Shown here one piece after another: positions 26,101 through 34,096 of a stretch of 64,000 bases of DNA. The stretch covers positions 42,924-106,923 of the forward strand of contig CANLXI010000025.1 of the NCBI GenBank assembly GCA_947495035.1, read 5' to 3'. This DNA comes from an uncultured Granulosicoccus sp. Its GTDB lineage: Bacteria; Pseudomonadota; Gammaproteobacteria; Granulosicoccales; Granulosicoccaceae. Below the pieces are notes generated by a model. It was given only the letters and a program-made list of their open reading frames with translations, did not search any database and was not told where the DNA came from. The number at the start of each line of letters is the position of its first letter. Positions within the stretch are counted from its first letter, which is position 1. Both the position numbers and the translations under genes were made by a program.

Positions 26101-28473
26101 CACCAGAATGCGTCCGTTGGCCGGCACAAGTGACCGTCGCAAGGTCGGGTCACGAGCCGGTTCCTTCTCGGCACGCGTGGAGCCATCTGCCGGTGTACCA
26201 CCGACCGCATAGATATCCACCCGGCGATACTGTATACGGGTGATCTCGGCAGCATGATCCACATCCTGATCAGCCGGCCAGCCGTCACGCTCTTCAAGAA
26301 CTTCGATCAGCCTGCCGTTCTCGAGCGTTGCATCACCCACCGCCTCGAATTTCTCGGCCTGCTCCAGCCCGATATCGCCATCTTCCTCCAGCGTATTGCC
26401 ATCATCCGTAGCACCGGGCGGGTCGACCCATGCCGATTGCTCGCCGCGCTGATATACCCGGTTCAGCGCAACTGCCGTGCTCGTCGGATCGGCACCGGTG
26501 AGCAGCTCGGCGCCCTTGCTGGCCCGGCGCTCGGCCAGGTCCGTGTTGTAGGCATCATCATCGATATCATCACAGCGTCCCACCACCAGGAATAGAGCAC
26601 CCGGATAGCGCGCAGCCCAGTCCTGTACTTGCGGACGAATGGTGGACTCGTTGTCACCACCGTTGGCGCCGACCGGTGCCAGCGACACACCCTTGTCATC
26701 CCTGCCCCAGCCCCGCACCACATTGTCATCAAAGGCCATCAGCACACGAATGTGGCGATCATGTTCCACGACTGCAGGCGCGGCACCGAGCGGAATCACC
26801 ACCTGAGCCAGACCGTCAGCGGGCACCACGACATTGGCAGACGTCGTGTTGTCCAGTACGGCTTGCTCCGCCTTGGTATTGCTCGCACCACTGGCGTGAA
26901 AATCACTCAGGTCGAAGGTCGCCTCTACATCCGAGATGTCCTGCGGTACCGTCGGATCCGAGCCGGTGAAAACACCATCCTCCGTACCGACAAGCAGTTC
27001 TCCGGTATCGATGATCCTGATCTTGAGATGGCTGACGCGTTTGGGATCACCATCCTGCGGCTTCTCGCTGAGCTTGATCAGGTGCTCGCCGGTCAATCCC
27101 GTGACATCCGGCATGAACGTGGCCCCCTGATGCCGGATGTTGCGTGCATTGAGCTCCCACTCGAAGGCTGATGTACCCGGCGCCGTGGATACGGCCTCGA
27201 ACGTCAGCGCGTTGATCTGTGCCACCGTGCCTCCCACATGCACGACATTGTCCAGCACACTGCCATTGATGGTCGTTCGAACCACCGCTCCCTCACCTGC
27301 GGCCTCGAAGCGGAAGATGACCTCCGGGTGCTCGACGGGATCGTCCACCCCATCGACATGTTCCAGGGGCGTCACACGCAGTTCCTCACCGTGCATGACG
27401 GCTCCGCTGGACACATCCACGTCATCGTCTATCGAGTCATCCGGCCAGTGCCAGCGGGCTGACCAGTCTTCGAGAACACCGCCCTCGGGCGGAGCGCTGG
27501 CGGTGAACGCGGCCTGCAAGGTGACCCTGTCATCCTGATCGGCAACGATTGCCACCTTTCTGGACAGCCCCAGCCCTTGAGCCGCCACTTCCTCCTCACC
27601 CTCCTGTCTGAAGCGAAAGGTGTCAGGGTTCAGCGCAGATCGACCGAACTGCAGCTCGAAGTCGCCCTGAATACCCGCCGGTCTGCCGAACAAGGCATTC
27701 TTGACGCTGCCGGAAACATCGCCGACGAGAGGCAGGTTTCGAGGTGCATAGAGGGTTGCCTCCTTGACACTCAGCCCTTCCCACGCGGCCTCCTGCCCTC
27801 GTTCGATCACAGCTGGCGGTGAATACTCCGCCGAGAAATCATAGGCCAGCTGGTTGATGGTCATGCCCAACTGGGATTTCCCGAAGAAGAAATGCGGTGG
27901 ACTGCAGGTCAGCGAGAACACACCGCCGGAGGTGGCCGTGGGATCCAGCGGATCGCTTTCATCAATGAAACTGGTCACGATATCGGCGTTGCCAACCCGG
28001 GAAAACCGGACAGTGGCAGACCCGATGATCTTGACACGATCACGTCCGGGGTCCCGTACCAGATGTCGCGGCGCGGTACTGATCTCGGGAACGTAGATGG
28101 CAGGCTCCAGAGCGTCAAGAACCAGAACGAAATCGGCCAGGCGAACATCCAGTTGCCAGGAGCTCGGACCCGGTTCCAGATTGTTGACGATGGCTGCCCG
28201 GGACACGGCAAACTGAAAAGGCACACCGGCATGGATCAGTGGAATCTGCAGGGTGCCGATACCGATGTCCAGCTCCTCGATATCCGCACTTGCACTATCG
28301 ACGATGGACTGCAAGACACCGTGGTGATGAATGGCTCCTGCAGATCGCGTGGTACGGTGCTGTGTGACGACAAAGCGATCGGTGAAATTCTGGAAGACAG
28401 GAGGCAGCGCAGCATTGATCCGATCTGTCAATCCAAACAGATCAACAAGCGGTATTCCTGCAGTTCTGGCCAT
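20137..28473 (-). CDS. giant multidomain hypothetical protein (about 2778 residues)
   Basis: The first gene of the operon. The start at 28473 follows GAGGGAGG and gives MARTAGIPLVDLFG; a farther ATG at 28557 lacks this site. There is no signal peptide. Residues about 605-660 carry an OmpA-like pattern (VVGRCDDIDDDAYNTDLAER), the signature of peptidoglycan-associated domains. About 960-1490 form a long run of alternating beta strands rich in Gly (for example GEIILTYLDGEVYLEGEFCG) that resembles very large uncharacterised proteins such as DUF6603 types; that link is tentative. About 1822-2256 hold three modules of roughly 145 residues, each beginning CxxFxG. The C-terminal 500 residues are again beta-rich. 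It is probably a structural or surface protein. Confidence 0.8.
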   Translation of the reverse strand: MARTAGIPLVDLFGLTDRINAALPPVFQNFTDRFVVTQHRTTRSAGAIHHHGVLQSIVDSASADIEELDIGIGTLQIPLIHAGVPFQFAVSRAAIVNNLEPGPSSWQLDVRLADFVLVLDALEPAIYVPEISTAPRHLVRDPGRDRVKIIGSATVRFSRVGNADIVTSFIDESDPLDPTATSGGVFSLTCSPPHFFFGKSQLGMTINQLAYDFSAEYSPPAVIERGQEAAWEGLSVKEATLYAPRNLPLVGDVSGSVKNALFGRPAGIQGDFELQFGRSALNPDTFRFRQEGEEEVAAQGLGLSRKVAIVADQDDRVTLQAAFTASAPPEGGVLEDWSARWHWPDDSIDDDVDVSSGAVMHGEELRVTPLEHVDGVDDPVEHPEVIFRFEAAGEGAVVRTTINGSVLDNVVHVGGTVAQINALTFEAVSTAPGTSAFEWELNARNIRHQGATFMPDVTGLTGEHLIKLSEKPQDGDPKRVSHLKIRIIDTGELLVGTEDGVFTGSDPTVPQDISDVEATFDLSDFHASGASNTKAEQAVLDNTTSANVVVPADGLAQVVIPLGAAPAVVEHDRHIRVLMAFDDNVVRGWGRDDKGVSLAPVGANGGDNESTIRPQVQDWAARYPGALFLVVGRCDDIDDDAYNTDLAERRASKGAELLTGADPTSTAVALNRVYQRGEQSAWVDPPGATDDGNTLEEDGDIGLEQAEKFEAVGDATLENGRLIEVLEERDGWPADQDVDHAAEITRIQYRRVDIYAVGGTPADGSTRAEKEPARDPTLRRSLVPANGRILVPTHAPDPRFDYRVRLLLGWDKPTADGFDKAVPNLGELDVVWTPAETPLPPLSIPGGGGATTPVDMSSETWIVEMRFIHDEITDFTRISLGLRSEGDDDGLGSIESSLFTSTMALAPMLLSGIRPQDNAVGAGARITALVALAGLSQLETSPGNKLISDDSKTSLIAVRGEIDMRSAADPGAAYQLKVLAEYTCTLHVDFGKLGLRTRDDKPLKIRYKDVGISFDNTREGWEKLGLAYDTRSLEIEDPGVWRIDGVLGELLRIVEVEMGNGSLWIEARLAIGLNLGIINVTEAIVRMTFGNDPLPVFELRGFVLTANIPNVLEGEGRLRIESNGTVRAGVEANIIPVGLGCSAGLAFGKPFGNPPGSLPDIFLELFLGVQFSTPVPLAQSGAALYGFKGLFVMNGERAIADDPPDRIQAELDWWNQSPGEKYRPELGQYALGVGVVLGTMPDASFCFSASGMLVVAFPDPEVILGVDVEIISVPDTQASEGRKQRSTITGLIVIDDEAVTVAVSATYEIPKVLSLKVPFGAYFPYSLQGTYVRIGSDGFAGRSGEPVTLTLLPGTLDAQAWAYLMIEQDGLPSLGGDPRFSFDGFSVGMGAGWSIEWSAGPIELRASAKVLVGFGTRPLLIKGGVFVDGELDLVVLSISARGEIILTYLDGEVYLEGEFCGSVDMFFFSLEGCVGVKFGVELLPDDPPEPEAPIVSIDLTDRQDRIMGAATTAITASTLPAEPIFRLVTDGNGNTSNEGVAPADNQTVWADTAPILNFRQHASMGMPSGDRIAPVASGGSSLWSGSNRLKYAYRIDQIVLRKRGGGDVGDPAKAIQTVWMSSPVKLPDSSGVNNPASSEHEGPRLKLLDWDPWTWVENTDSGGEGTGGDPVDEIEDLCEPLPEPRRACIYGRAARGVSLYQVRFRAESAASPPYPSKFFLTAEPAVTVGDRRFAGAALQALLASTGAIVQPGVVVDLPMTISLRGEVVKRGYRLPFGRQTRAQGLRDTPLPWQGQFDRDILQPELTFLVCESAGQAGDTRVECFDFDGVRPDGKHLNLVLESLTIRALDQQKPFAAVDRLNSVNTPVTLGSDGRADISFPQSGIELFLKQPCVQVEVFFWKPSSSPIEVSAIDTTGAVADTATISISPNGPVSARLTGVAGIVRLRITGGSGESLFYRLCCSLSDEPETPPRCETFKGVKLRDDGFQSLTHNGIQLGVLKRSDTLRMTDRIDQSGPTPRLGRDRIPEFLFPQAGMSIQLPEACREVELWVMLGATEVVATGFDARNKEVARVRSPSKQQTPLRLQLSSSGDPIKSIRLTGGAGEASFFRLCCLSTVSREHCINFKGLRLPDNVSSFSHGNVAFSDLGERNGLRLVDQVDITTSEPQPGSDGVPELLVPSAGLSIKLPQAADTVVIRAMTFGGVVKGEARNATGARVDGAVTSGEKGVEHELRFAGSGIVSIELFSDAEDSVIHEICMGASQSQDDVAPIGEQNLLPVVFGKPGRDERGDRWPARVITSHKLPDERHCHVVAYRAEDPARAYDSFDMLSPRGVEVTFLSACGTDLVAVENRLNDQQLRDERLSVLTAVLQAEVTERRDIILEADTIYEIEIGWSWQAWEGNDDGTDSPPAIPDAGNWQAATEPQVFAFATAGDTLGVGNEQDGLNEHVFDARDMARYIHRVEPVDGRVVHFTDDPLWVHFNEGHVSQLAEIYGYELALEVRRTDPPPQTTPALLAEKMAPLPVIVSWHNGPTTFNSTGANRINDALVAAPCLPEGAATGGASMAAQVELEPRAMYDLNLVARDSSGLSILVSGTRFTTSRYSGPGQMLADMGYDAGSDAPFPAEEIIITGAAPSLSGAMEESDAALGVLLAELDADTLPLPADRPNSYVFWRFDGSDWVIDGVLVDALEPMKREGAVITAGGSEIVSRLQLSGGVIGVETLQVYRANTQWTRVFLAPTTAIKPSGETRLELTFSTPDGDISGARLLGTVPRMLALEGLV
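21700..23012 (-). repeat. three tandem protein modules coded inside the giant gene
   Basis: Three successive segments of about 145-150 codons share the start CxxF(D/K)G(V/L) and a middle of the type G.DGxxxxxFPQxGxxxxLPxxCxxV. The first two end GGSGESLFYRLCC and GGAGEASFFRLCC; the third ends in the weaker SVIHEICMG. Each module has paired cysteines at its boundary. The pattern suggests duplicated beta-sandwich (carbohydrate-binding-like) domains. The nucleotide sequences have diverged, so the duplication is old. Confidence 0.75.
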
Positions 28474-28751
28474 GCTGCCTCCCTCGTACCGATGAACGCT
28501 GGCAAGTGACGGAAATGGATCCCCTACACAATGGATCAGAGCGGCGCGCTGACACAACTGACAATTAGTTTAAGGTCCGGGTGTCCAGGCGCCTGCTGTT
28601 CTGCCCCAAGGGATCAATGGTCAACAGACAACACCGCTGCAACCCGCCTGTCACTCTCAATGAGACAGGAAGACGCGCACCGGAAACGCGATGGGCCGGT
28701 GAATACTGTCATGCGTCTCACCCGTGGCTGGAAATACGATAGTCTTGACAC

Positions 28752-29408
28752 ATGTTCGAGTCCACACGCCGCACCATCAACTTCACCCAGTACGAGCACA
28801 TGCGCCTCGCCGGAATATTGGCGCAACACTGGGGCAACGATGACTTCGATCGTCCCGAGCTGCCATCGGCATCGTTCAACGCCGGTGTCGCCCTGCACGA
28901 TCTGGGTTTTGGTACCTGCGACGAATTTGCCATCGGAGCCATGTCAGCCGTGGAACGCGCCTATACCCTGGAGCGGCTCATGAATACCGAGCTCAGTGAT
29001 CGCGTTGCCGAAACCGTCGTCAAGCATCATGCGCTGCGCTTGATGGACGATGATGAACATGCCTTGCTGAAGAATGAATGCCGTCAACGCATTCGAGCGC
29101 TGGCCGAGACCACGCAGATCAGTGAAGCACTCTACCAACGTGCCGATGCCGTGACCGCCTTCTGCGACAGCGTCGCCTTCCATTTCTGTTTCGAAAAACC
29201 CTTCAAAGGTGCCGTCTCTGTCTACCCTCGCCGTGAAAGCCGGCAACGCCGCTCACTGAGTATCACGATGAACGGCGAAGGCCTGGTACAAGTCTCGCCC
29301 TGGCCCTTTGACCAGGCTTCGCTGGATGGCTACCTGCTGGCGTTCGAGCGAGAGACGTATCCGTCGACGCTCAGAGCAATACAGGTGCCTTGGGAGATCA
29401 AGCAGTAA
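28752..29408 (+). CDS. DUF3891-like family protein
   Basis: A cytoplasmic protein of 218 residues that resembles the DUF3891 family. Typical features are the opening with FTQYEHMRLAGILAQHWGN, the motif VALHDLGF with an HD-like His-Asp pair near residue 51, VVKHHALRLM near 92 and a region of charged helices. The HD-like pair suggests a metal-dependent hydrolase fold, but no substrate is known. It is transcribed away from the giant operon, with 278 bp between the two starts, which must hold both promoters. No clear ribosome-binding site precedes the ATG. Confidence 0.75.
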   Translation: MFESTRRTINFTQYEHMRLAGILAQHWGNDDFDRPELPSASFNAGVALHDLGFGTCDEFAIGAMSAVERAYTLERLMNTELSDRVAETVVKHHALRLMDDDEHALLKNECRQRIRALAETTQISEALYQRADAVTAFCDSVAFHFCFEKPFKGAVSVYPRRESRQRRSLSITMNGEGLVQVSPWPFDQASLDGYLLAFERETYPSTLRAIQVPWEIKQ

Positions 29409-29430
29409 GTTGCGGCAGTCGTGATGACTT

Positions 29431-29459
29431 GCTCTGCTGCACGTCATGCAGTGCAGAGC
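29431..29459. terminator. hairpin between convergent genes
   Basis: GCTCTGC at 29431-29437 pairs with GCAGAGC at 29453-29459, with a further TGCA/TGCA pairing inside. It lies between the DUF3891-like gene and the convergent hydrolase and could serve both. The rest of the 165-bp gap shows nothing else. Confidence 0.5.
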
Positions 29460-29573
29460 CTCACGGCCAATACCGTATCGACCACGCTCAGCGCTCCTGC
29501 TGCCGAGGCCAGTCCCGAGCCCGATTGAGAAAGTTGCTACTGGTCAGCCAGGCAGATCGACGCTGGACAGCTT

Positions 29574-30260
29574 TCAGGATTGAAGCACGTAGCGGCTGCA
29601 GGTCCTTGGGTCCTCAAGCAAGGCATAGTGACCCAGACCCGGTATTTGAATCAGGGAGCCCTGCGGCGCGACTTCTGCCGCAGCACGAGCCAGAGTCAAC
29701 GGAGCCTGCCCATCGTCACTGCCCGTGAGCACGGTAACAGGAACCGACGTACCTGCCAGATGTTCCAGCGCCCCCGGGCGAGACAAAGCCAGTTCAGTCT
29801 GTGCATCGATATGTATCGTTGAATCATCGGCCATGGACAGAACGAGAGCCCGTGCCGCTACCGGGTCCCGACCTGCCATCGGCTGAAGTCGTGTTGCCAG
29901 CGCCGCGGCACCGCCCTGCTGCCGAACATCACGAGCAAGCGCAAGACGACCCTCACGCTTCAACGGATCGTCCGCATACGGGTTGAGTCCGAACAGGAGA
30001 AAACGCGATGCACTCAGGCGATCCGCCAGATGCGCTGCAACAATGGCCCCCAGTGAAAAGCCGCAGATGATCGTATTGGCGTCTGTCAGCCTTTCCAGAT
30101 CCTCAAGATAGTCCTCCACGCCCGGGCGATCCAGCAGAACGACCTGCCGCGAACTATCCGGCACATTCAGACCATCGAGAAAGCCATCGAATACAGCACC
30201 CGTGCAGAGTGTTCCCGGCAACAACACCCAGGAACACTCATGGAACGACTCAGTAGCCAT
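29574..30260 (-). CDS. alpha/beta hydrolase
   Basis: A 228-residue cytoplasmic hydrolase. It has WVLLPGTLC as the oxyanion strand, the nucleophile elbow GFSLG near residue 85, the acid-turn region VLTGSDDGQAP near 182 and the catalytic His in GLGHYALLEDP near 211. The start at 30260 overlaps the end of the aldolase gene by about 11 bp; an ATG at 30302 would add 14 residues. As the last gene of the ABC/aldolase operon it may cleave an ester or lactone in the same pathway. The substrate is unknown. Confidence 0.83.
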   Translation of the reverse strand: MATESFHECSWVLLPGTLCTGAVFDGFLDGLNVPDSSRQVVLLDRPGVEDYLEDLERLTDANTIICGFSLGAIVAAHLADRLSASRFLLFGLNPYADDPLKREGRLALARDVRQQGGAAALATRLQPMAGRDPVAARALVLSMADDSTIHIDAQTELALSRPGALEHLAGTSVPVTVLTGSDDGQAPLTLARAAAEVAPQGSLIQIPGLGHYALLEDPRTCSRYVLQS

Positions 30261-31047
30261 GAGTGCCTTCAGCCCGAGCAGGTTTGTCACCCTCTGAACC
30301 AATGAGTTCGCGTACGGCGCCGGACAGACTGCGAGTCAGGTGTGCAAAGTCGTTGCCCGGTGTCACCAGCGCACAGCCTTGATCGATTCGCTTGCGCGCC
30401 TCTGCCGCATCGGCACAGAAAATGCCCACAGGCATATTGCTTTTGCCGGCACTGGCCAGTACGGACTCGATGGCTTTTTCGGAGTTCGGACGAGGCTGCG
30501 TTACCCGCCCTTCCATCTCGAAGGCCAGATCATTGGGTCCCAGATACAGCATGTCGACCCCATCCACCGCCAGAATATCGTCGATTCGCTTGACGGCCTC
30601 TGCCGTTTCGATCATCGGAATGGCAAGGACGGTATCGTTGGCTTGCGCGACATAGTCCTGCCCGCCATAGAGCAGACCGCGAGAGGGTCCGAAACTGCGG
30701 TTGCCAATGGGTGGATATCGGCAAGCTGCCACCAGGCAGGCTGCCTGCTCGGGTGTCGAGATCATCGGGCAGATGATGCCGTAGGCCCCGGCGTCCAGCA
30801 GATGCATGATCCTGGCGGGATCGAGACTGGGGACGCGCACCAGCGGAATTGCCGGTGTTGCCGAGATCGCCTGCAGCATGTGCAGGGCCTCCTGAAAGCC
30901 CAACATGCCATGCTGCATGTCGACCGTCACGGAATGAACACCGGAGTGTCCCACTCCTTCCGCCGAATAGCTCGATGCGATGGACAACCAGGCATTGATG
31001 ACCGGCTCACCCGAAGCAAGTCGTTTCTTGACCAGATTCGCACGCAT
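30250..31047 (-). CDS. HpcH/HpaI-family aldolase
   Basis: A class II, metal-dependent pyruvate-type aldolase or lyase of 265 residues that cleaves 2-keto-3-deoxy acids or related compounds. Visible family marks are VTVDMQHGMLGF near residue 42 with the metal/base His, PLVRVPSLDPARIMHLLDAGAYGIICPMI near 70-98, the metal-binding Glu in IPMIETAEAV near 145 and DMLYLGPNDLA with the second acidic ligand near 167. The ATG overlaps the TGA of the cupin gene (ATGA). Together with the sugar-type ABC importer this suggests catabolism of an imported acid; the compound cannot be named. Confidence 0.88.
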   Translation of the reverse strand: MRANLVKKRLASGEPVINAWLSIASSYSAEGVGHSGVHSVTVDMQHGMLGFQEALHMLQAISATPAIPLVRVPSLDPARIMHLLDAGAYGIICPMISTPEQAACLVAACRYPPIGNRSFGPSRGLLYGGQDYVAQANDTVLAIPMIETAEAVKRIDDILAVDGVDMLYLGPNDLAFEMEGRVTQPRPNSEKAIESVLASAGKSNMPVGIFCADAAEARKRIDQGCALVTPGNDFAHLTRSLSGAVRELIGSEGDKPARAEGTHGY

Positions 31048-32174
31048 CAACCGGCCCTCTTGTAGTTGCTCAATAGCGATGCCTTGGCAACATATCCGCC
31101 GGCATCCAGCGCCAGCCCCTCGGATAGCGCAGCCTCGATTACCGACTCCTTGAAAACCGGCATCTTGCGGTGATCACCTGATACCACCACAAGCAGCTCT
31201 GCCGGCTCCTCTCCCGTGGCTTCGATCGACCGCACGACGTCGGCAGGAATGGAATACGTCTCCCAGGCGTCGAGCGCCACAATGACATCGGCATCATCGT
31301 TGAACGTGACTCGTACGCTGCCGGAACGCATGATGAGTACCATCTTGTCCGGCAGAGAAAATGAACTGACACATTGCCCGGCCTGCAATCGCAACCATTC
31401 CACCGAGAACCCGTGTGGGTTGGTCACCGGTACGACATGTTTGCGATTCTGTGTCAATCCGAAGCCGATGACCGGCGCCATCTCCGCACCGCACCCCGGA
31501 AGTGATGCATCGATGAATGCCGGCAGGAACTGTCGATCGGACTCGGTCACGATGCGCCGCCGCATCTCTTCACGGGAAACTTCCCGCAGCTGCTCCACCT
31601 CGCTCGCCGGCATGGGTGCAATACGACCACTCTCGTCGGGTACGGCATCGCCTCGTGATGTATCGATCAGCGTATTCTCACTGGAAATGTACAGGCCATA
31701 GTCAGCGGCCTCACGGATGATGTCAGGATGGAAGATCACACCACCGGTGTTGTCACCGCCCAGAGCCGTGAAAAGCCAGCCGTCATCCGGCCCCGTATTG
31801 GTGAAACCGCGAAAAATCCAGGTGGGGACCGAGACGATGTCGCCTTCGTGCCCGACTATCTCGTTTTCTCCGTTCGATCCCCAACGGAATGTCCACTCAC
31901 CCTTCTGCACGATGAACACCTCGGCAGTGAAATGAATGTGCAGATTGTTGGTGATACCGTTCGGCATTGCCGCAGCACCGATATTGAAACCATGAGGCTC
32001 CGGCAGATTCACGACTTGCTCGGCGGATGAGGTAACGCCGGGGCCGATGATGGAATAGTTCTCCTTCAGGTGTGAACCCGGCTTCTTGCAGTCGATGAAG
32101 GCCACCGTGCAAGAGACATAGTCGGAGCGTTTTATCCGGCGTGATTCGGCGTCTACTGTGGAGATTGTCGTCAT
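31047..32174 (-). CDS. two-domain cupin protein
   Basis: A 375-residue bicupin. The first cupin, near residues 60-155, has a metal-site pattern HIHFTAEVFIVQKGEW (His-x-His and a Glu). The second, near 230-350, keeps the fold (VEWLRLQAGQCVSSFSLPDKMVLIMRSG) but lacks the usual histidines. The start at 32174 has AAGGG upstream. Its stop overlaps the aldolase start and it lies 35 bp after the ATPase gene. Bicupins of this sort can be dioxygenases, isomerases or binding proteins, and the catabolic operon suggests an enzyme step. No specific activity is visible. Confidence 0.75.
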   Translation of the reverse strand: MTTISTVDAESRRIKRSDYVSCTVAFIDCKKPGSHLKENYSIIGPGVTSSAEQVVNLPEPHGFNIGAAAMPNGITNNLHIHFTAEVFIVQKGEWTFRWGSNGENEIVGHEGDIVSVPTWIFRGFTNTGPDDGWLFTALGGDNTGGVIFHPDIIREAADYGLYISSENTLIDTSRGDAVPDESGRIAPMPASEVEQLREVSREEMRRRIVTESDRQFLPAFIDASLPGCGAEMAPVIGFGLTQNRKHVVPVTNPHGFSVEWLRLQAGQCVSSFSLPDKMVLIMRSGSVRVTFNDDADVIVALDAWETYSIPADVVRSIEATGEEPAELLVVVSGDHRKMPVFKESVIEAALSEGLALDAGGYVAKASLLSNYKRAG

Positions 32175-32209
32175 TGTATTTTTTCCCTTGTCTGGTCTGT
32201 TCTGCCAGG

Positions 32210-33265
32210 TCAAGCGTCGAGACGCTGACCGGAATTCCTGTCGAACAGGTGTGTTCGGGCACCCTGCTTCGGTGTCAGGGCGCAGGGCGAATTGATGGCC
32301 GCTTCGAAGTCCGCGGGTCCTCTGGCACAGATCGATGATGTATTCTCGCGCAGTGTCACCAGGGTCGAATCTCCGGTCAGTTCCAGGGCGTAGACACTGC
32401 CCTTTATCGGCGCTGTCTCAGCGGTCGTAATCTCCAGATCTTCCGGGCGGATACCCAGGACCACATCCTCCCTGTTGGCCCCTTCAACCGGCAGGGAGAT
32501 GCCCGGCGCCTCGAATCTTCCTTCGCTGATCCGACCCTCGATCAGATTCATGGGCGGAGATCCGATGAAACTTGCAACGAACAGATCAGCCGGCTCGGAG
32601 TAGATCTTCTTCGGTGTATCGAGTTGTACTATTCGCCCCTCGCGCATTACCGCAACCCGGTGGGCCAGCGTCATCGCCTCCATCTGATCATGCGTGACAT
32701 AGACAGTGGTGACGCCAAGCTCGTGATGCAGGTGCTTCAGTTCGGCCCGCATGGTAACGCGCAACTTGGCATCCAGATTCGACAGCGGTTCATCCATGAG
32801 GAAGATCTTCGGTGTGCGCACAATGGCCCTTGCCAGGGCAACTCGCTGACGTTGTCCTCCAGAGAGCTCCGAGGGTCGCCGCTTCAACAAGGCGCCCAGC
32901 TCGACCTTGTCGGCCGTTTCCTGTACTCGTGCGTTTCTGGTCTTGCGATCCACGCCTCTCAACTTGAGTGGATAGGCAATGTTCTCTGCCACGGTCATAT
33001 GCGGATACAGGCCATAGTTCTGAAAGACCATGGCGATATCGCGATCCTTCGGTGCCTTGTCGTTCACACGTTCACCGGCAAAGAACAGATCTCCGGCGGT
33101 GATGTCCTCCAGTCCGGCAATCATGCGCATCGTGGTGGTCTTGCCGCAGCCGGATGGTCCCAGCAGCACCAGAAACTCACCGTCATCGATGGTCAGGCTC
33201 TGTCTGGAGACCGCGAGAAAATTTCCATAGCGTTTTTCGACATCAACAAGCTGTACTTCGGCCAT
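32210..33265 (-). CDS. sugar-type ABC importer ATPase (MalK/UgpC family)
   Basis: The nucleotide-binding subunit of a CUT1-type importer, 351 residues. Walker A is GPSGCGKTTT near 37, the Q-loop is MVFQNYGLYPHMT near 80, the signature LSGGQRQRVALARAI is near 134 and Walker B IFLMDEPLSNLDA near 155. A C-terminal OB-type regulatory domain (VVLGIRPEDLEI) follows, as in MalK and UgpC. It lies 12 bp after the second permease gene, so it belongs to the same operon. The domain could also accept regulatory contacts, but none can be seen. Confidence 0.95.
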   Translation of the reverse strand: MAEVQLVDVEKRYGNFLAVSRQSLTIDDGEFLVLLGPSGCGKTTTMRMIAGLEDITAGDLFFAGERVNDKAPKDRDIAMVFQNYGLYPHMTVAENIAYPLKLRGVDRKTRNARVQETADKVELGALLKRRPSELSGGQRQRVALARAIVRTPKIFLMDEPLSNLDAKLRVTMRAELKHLHHELGVTTVYVTHDQMEAMTLAHRVAVMREGRIVQLDTPKKIYSEPADLFVASFIGSPPMNLIEGRISEGRFEAPGISLPVEGANREDVVLGIRPEDLEITTAETAPIKGSVYALELTGDSTLVTLRENTSSICARGPADFEAAINSPCALTPKQGARTHLFDRNSGQRLDA

Positions 33266-33277
33266 TTCCGCGTTCCC

Positions 33278-34096
33278 TTATTTGACTGCACCGGCTGTCA
33301 TGCCGCGCGTGAAGTGTTTCTGGATGAGAAGTGCCATGATGAAGATCGGCACGGTGATCATTACGCCTGCGGCACTCATGAGCTCCCACAGATCACCTCG
33401 TTCTGTACGGAAGCTGACGAGCCCGACAGGAAGCGTCACGGCATCGCGACGGGTGAGAATCAATGCGAACAGGAATTCGTTCCAGGTCAGAATGAAGCAG
33501 AAGATGGACGAGGTCAGAATGCCCGGCGCTGCCATGGGCAACACGATGTCCCTGATGACCCTCAGCCGAGAGGCACCGTCGATCATGGCGGCCTCTTCAC
33601 TGTCGGTGGGAATCGCATCGATGAAGCCCTTGATCATCCAGATGACGAAGGGTGTGACGATTGCCAGGTTCACGATGATCAGGGCAATGCGCGTATCGAG
33701 CAGATCCAGGGTGCGAAACATCAGAAAGAACGGCAGCACGATCACGACCGCCGGAATGAACTGGGTTGACAGGATCAGGAAAAACAGGAATTTCCGTCCC
33801 TTCACACGAAACCGGGAGAAGGAATAGGCGGCCAGCGATGCACACGGCACGGCGATCAGTACCGTTACCGAGGCAACTATCACCGAATTCAGCACCATGT
33901 CACCCAGGTTCCAGGGATCGGAAAATACCGTCACGAAATTGGACAAGGTGGGGCTGAAGTCCAGAGACAGTGAGTAGGCATCCCGCGGACGTTTGAAGGC
34001 CGTCAGGAACATCCAGAGAATGGGGAACAGAACGATGCACGAGATCAGCAGCAATACAGCGCGCTCGCTCCACCAGAATATGCTTTTCTTGTTCAT
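33278..34096 (-). CDS. sugar ABC importer permease, MalG type
   Basis: An inner-membrane subunit of 272 residues with about six transmembrane segments. The N-terminal helix is AVLLLISCIVLFPILWMFLTA. The EAA loop that contacts the ATPase is EEAAMIDGASRLRVIRDIVLP near 187. The ATG overlaps the stop of the first permease gene (ATGA), which fits equal synthesis of the two. With its neighbours it forms a CUT1-type importer. The transported compound is unknown. Confidence 0.93.
   Translation of the reverse strand: MNKKSIFWWSERAVLLLISCIVLFPILWMFLTAFKRPRDAYSLSLDFSPTLSNFVTVFSDPWNLGDMVLNSVIVASVTVLIAVPCASLAAYSFSRFRVKGRKFLFFLILSTQFIPAVVIVLPFFLMFRTLDLLDTRIALIIVNLAIVTPFVIWMIKGFIDAIPTDSEEAAMIDGASRLRVIRDIVLPMAAPGILTSSIFCFILTWNEFLFALILTRRDAVTLPVGLVSFRTERGDLWELMSAAGVMITVPIFIMALLIQKHFTRGMTAGAVK

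Noticed and set aside
13552..28473. Giant operon as a contractile injection system or prophage
   Set aside because: No sheath, tube, baseplate, terminase, portal, integrase or AAA ATPase gene is seen nearby.
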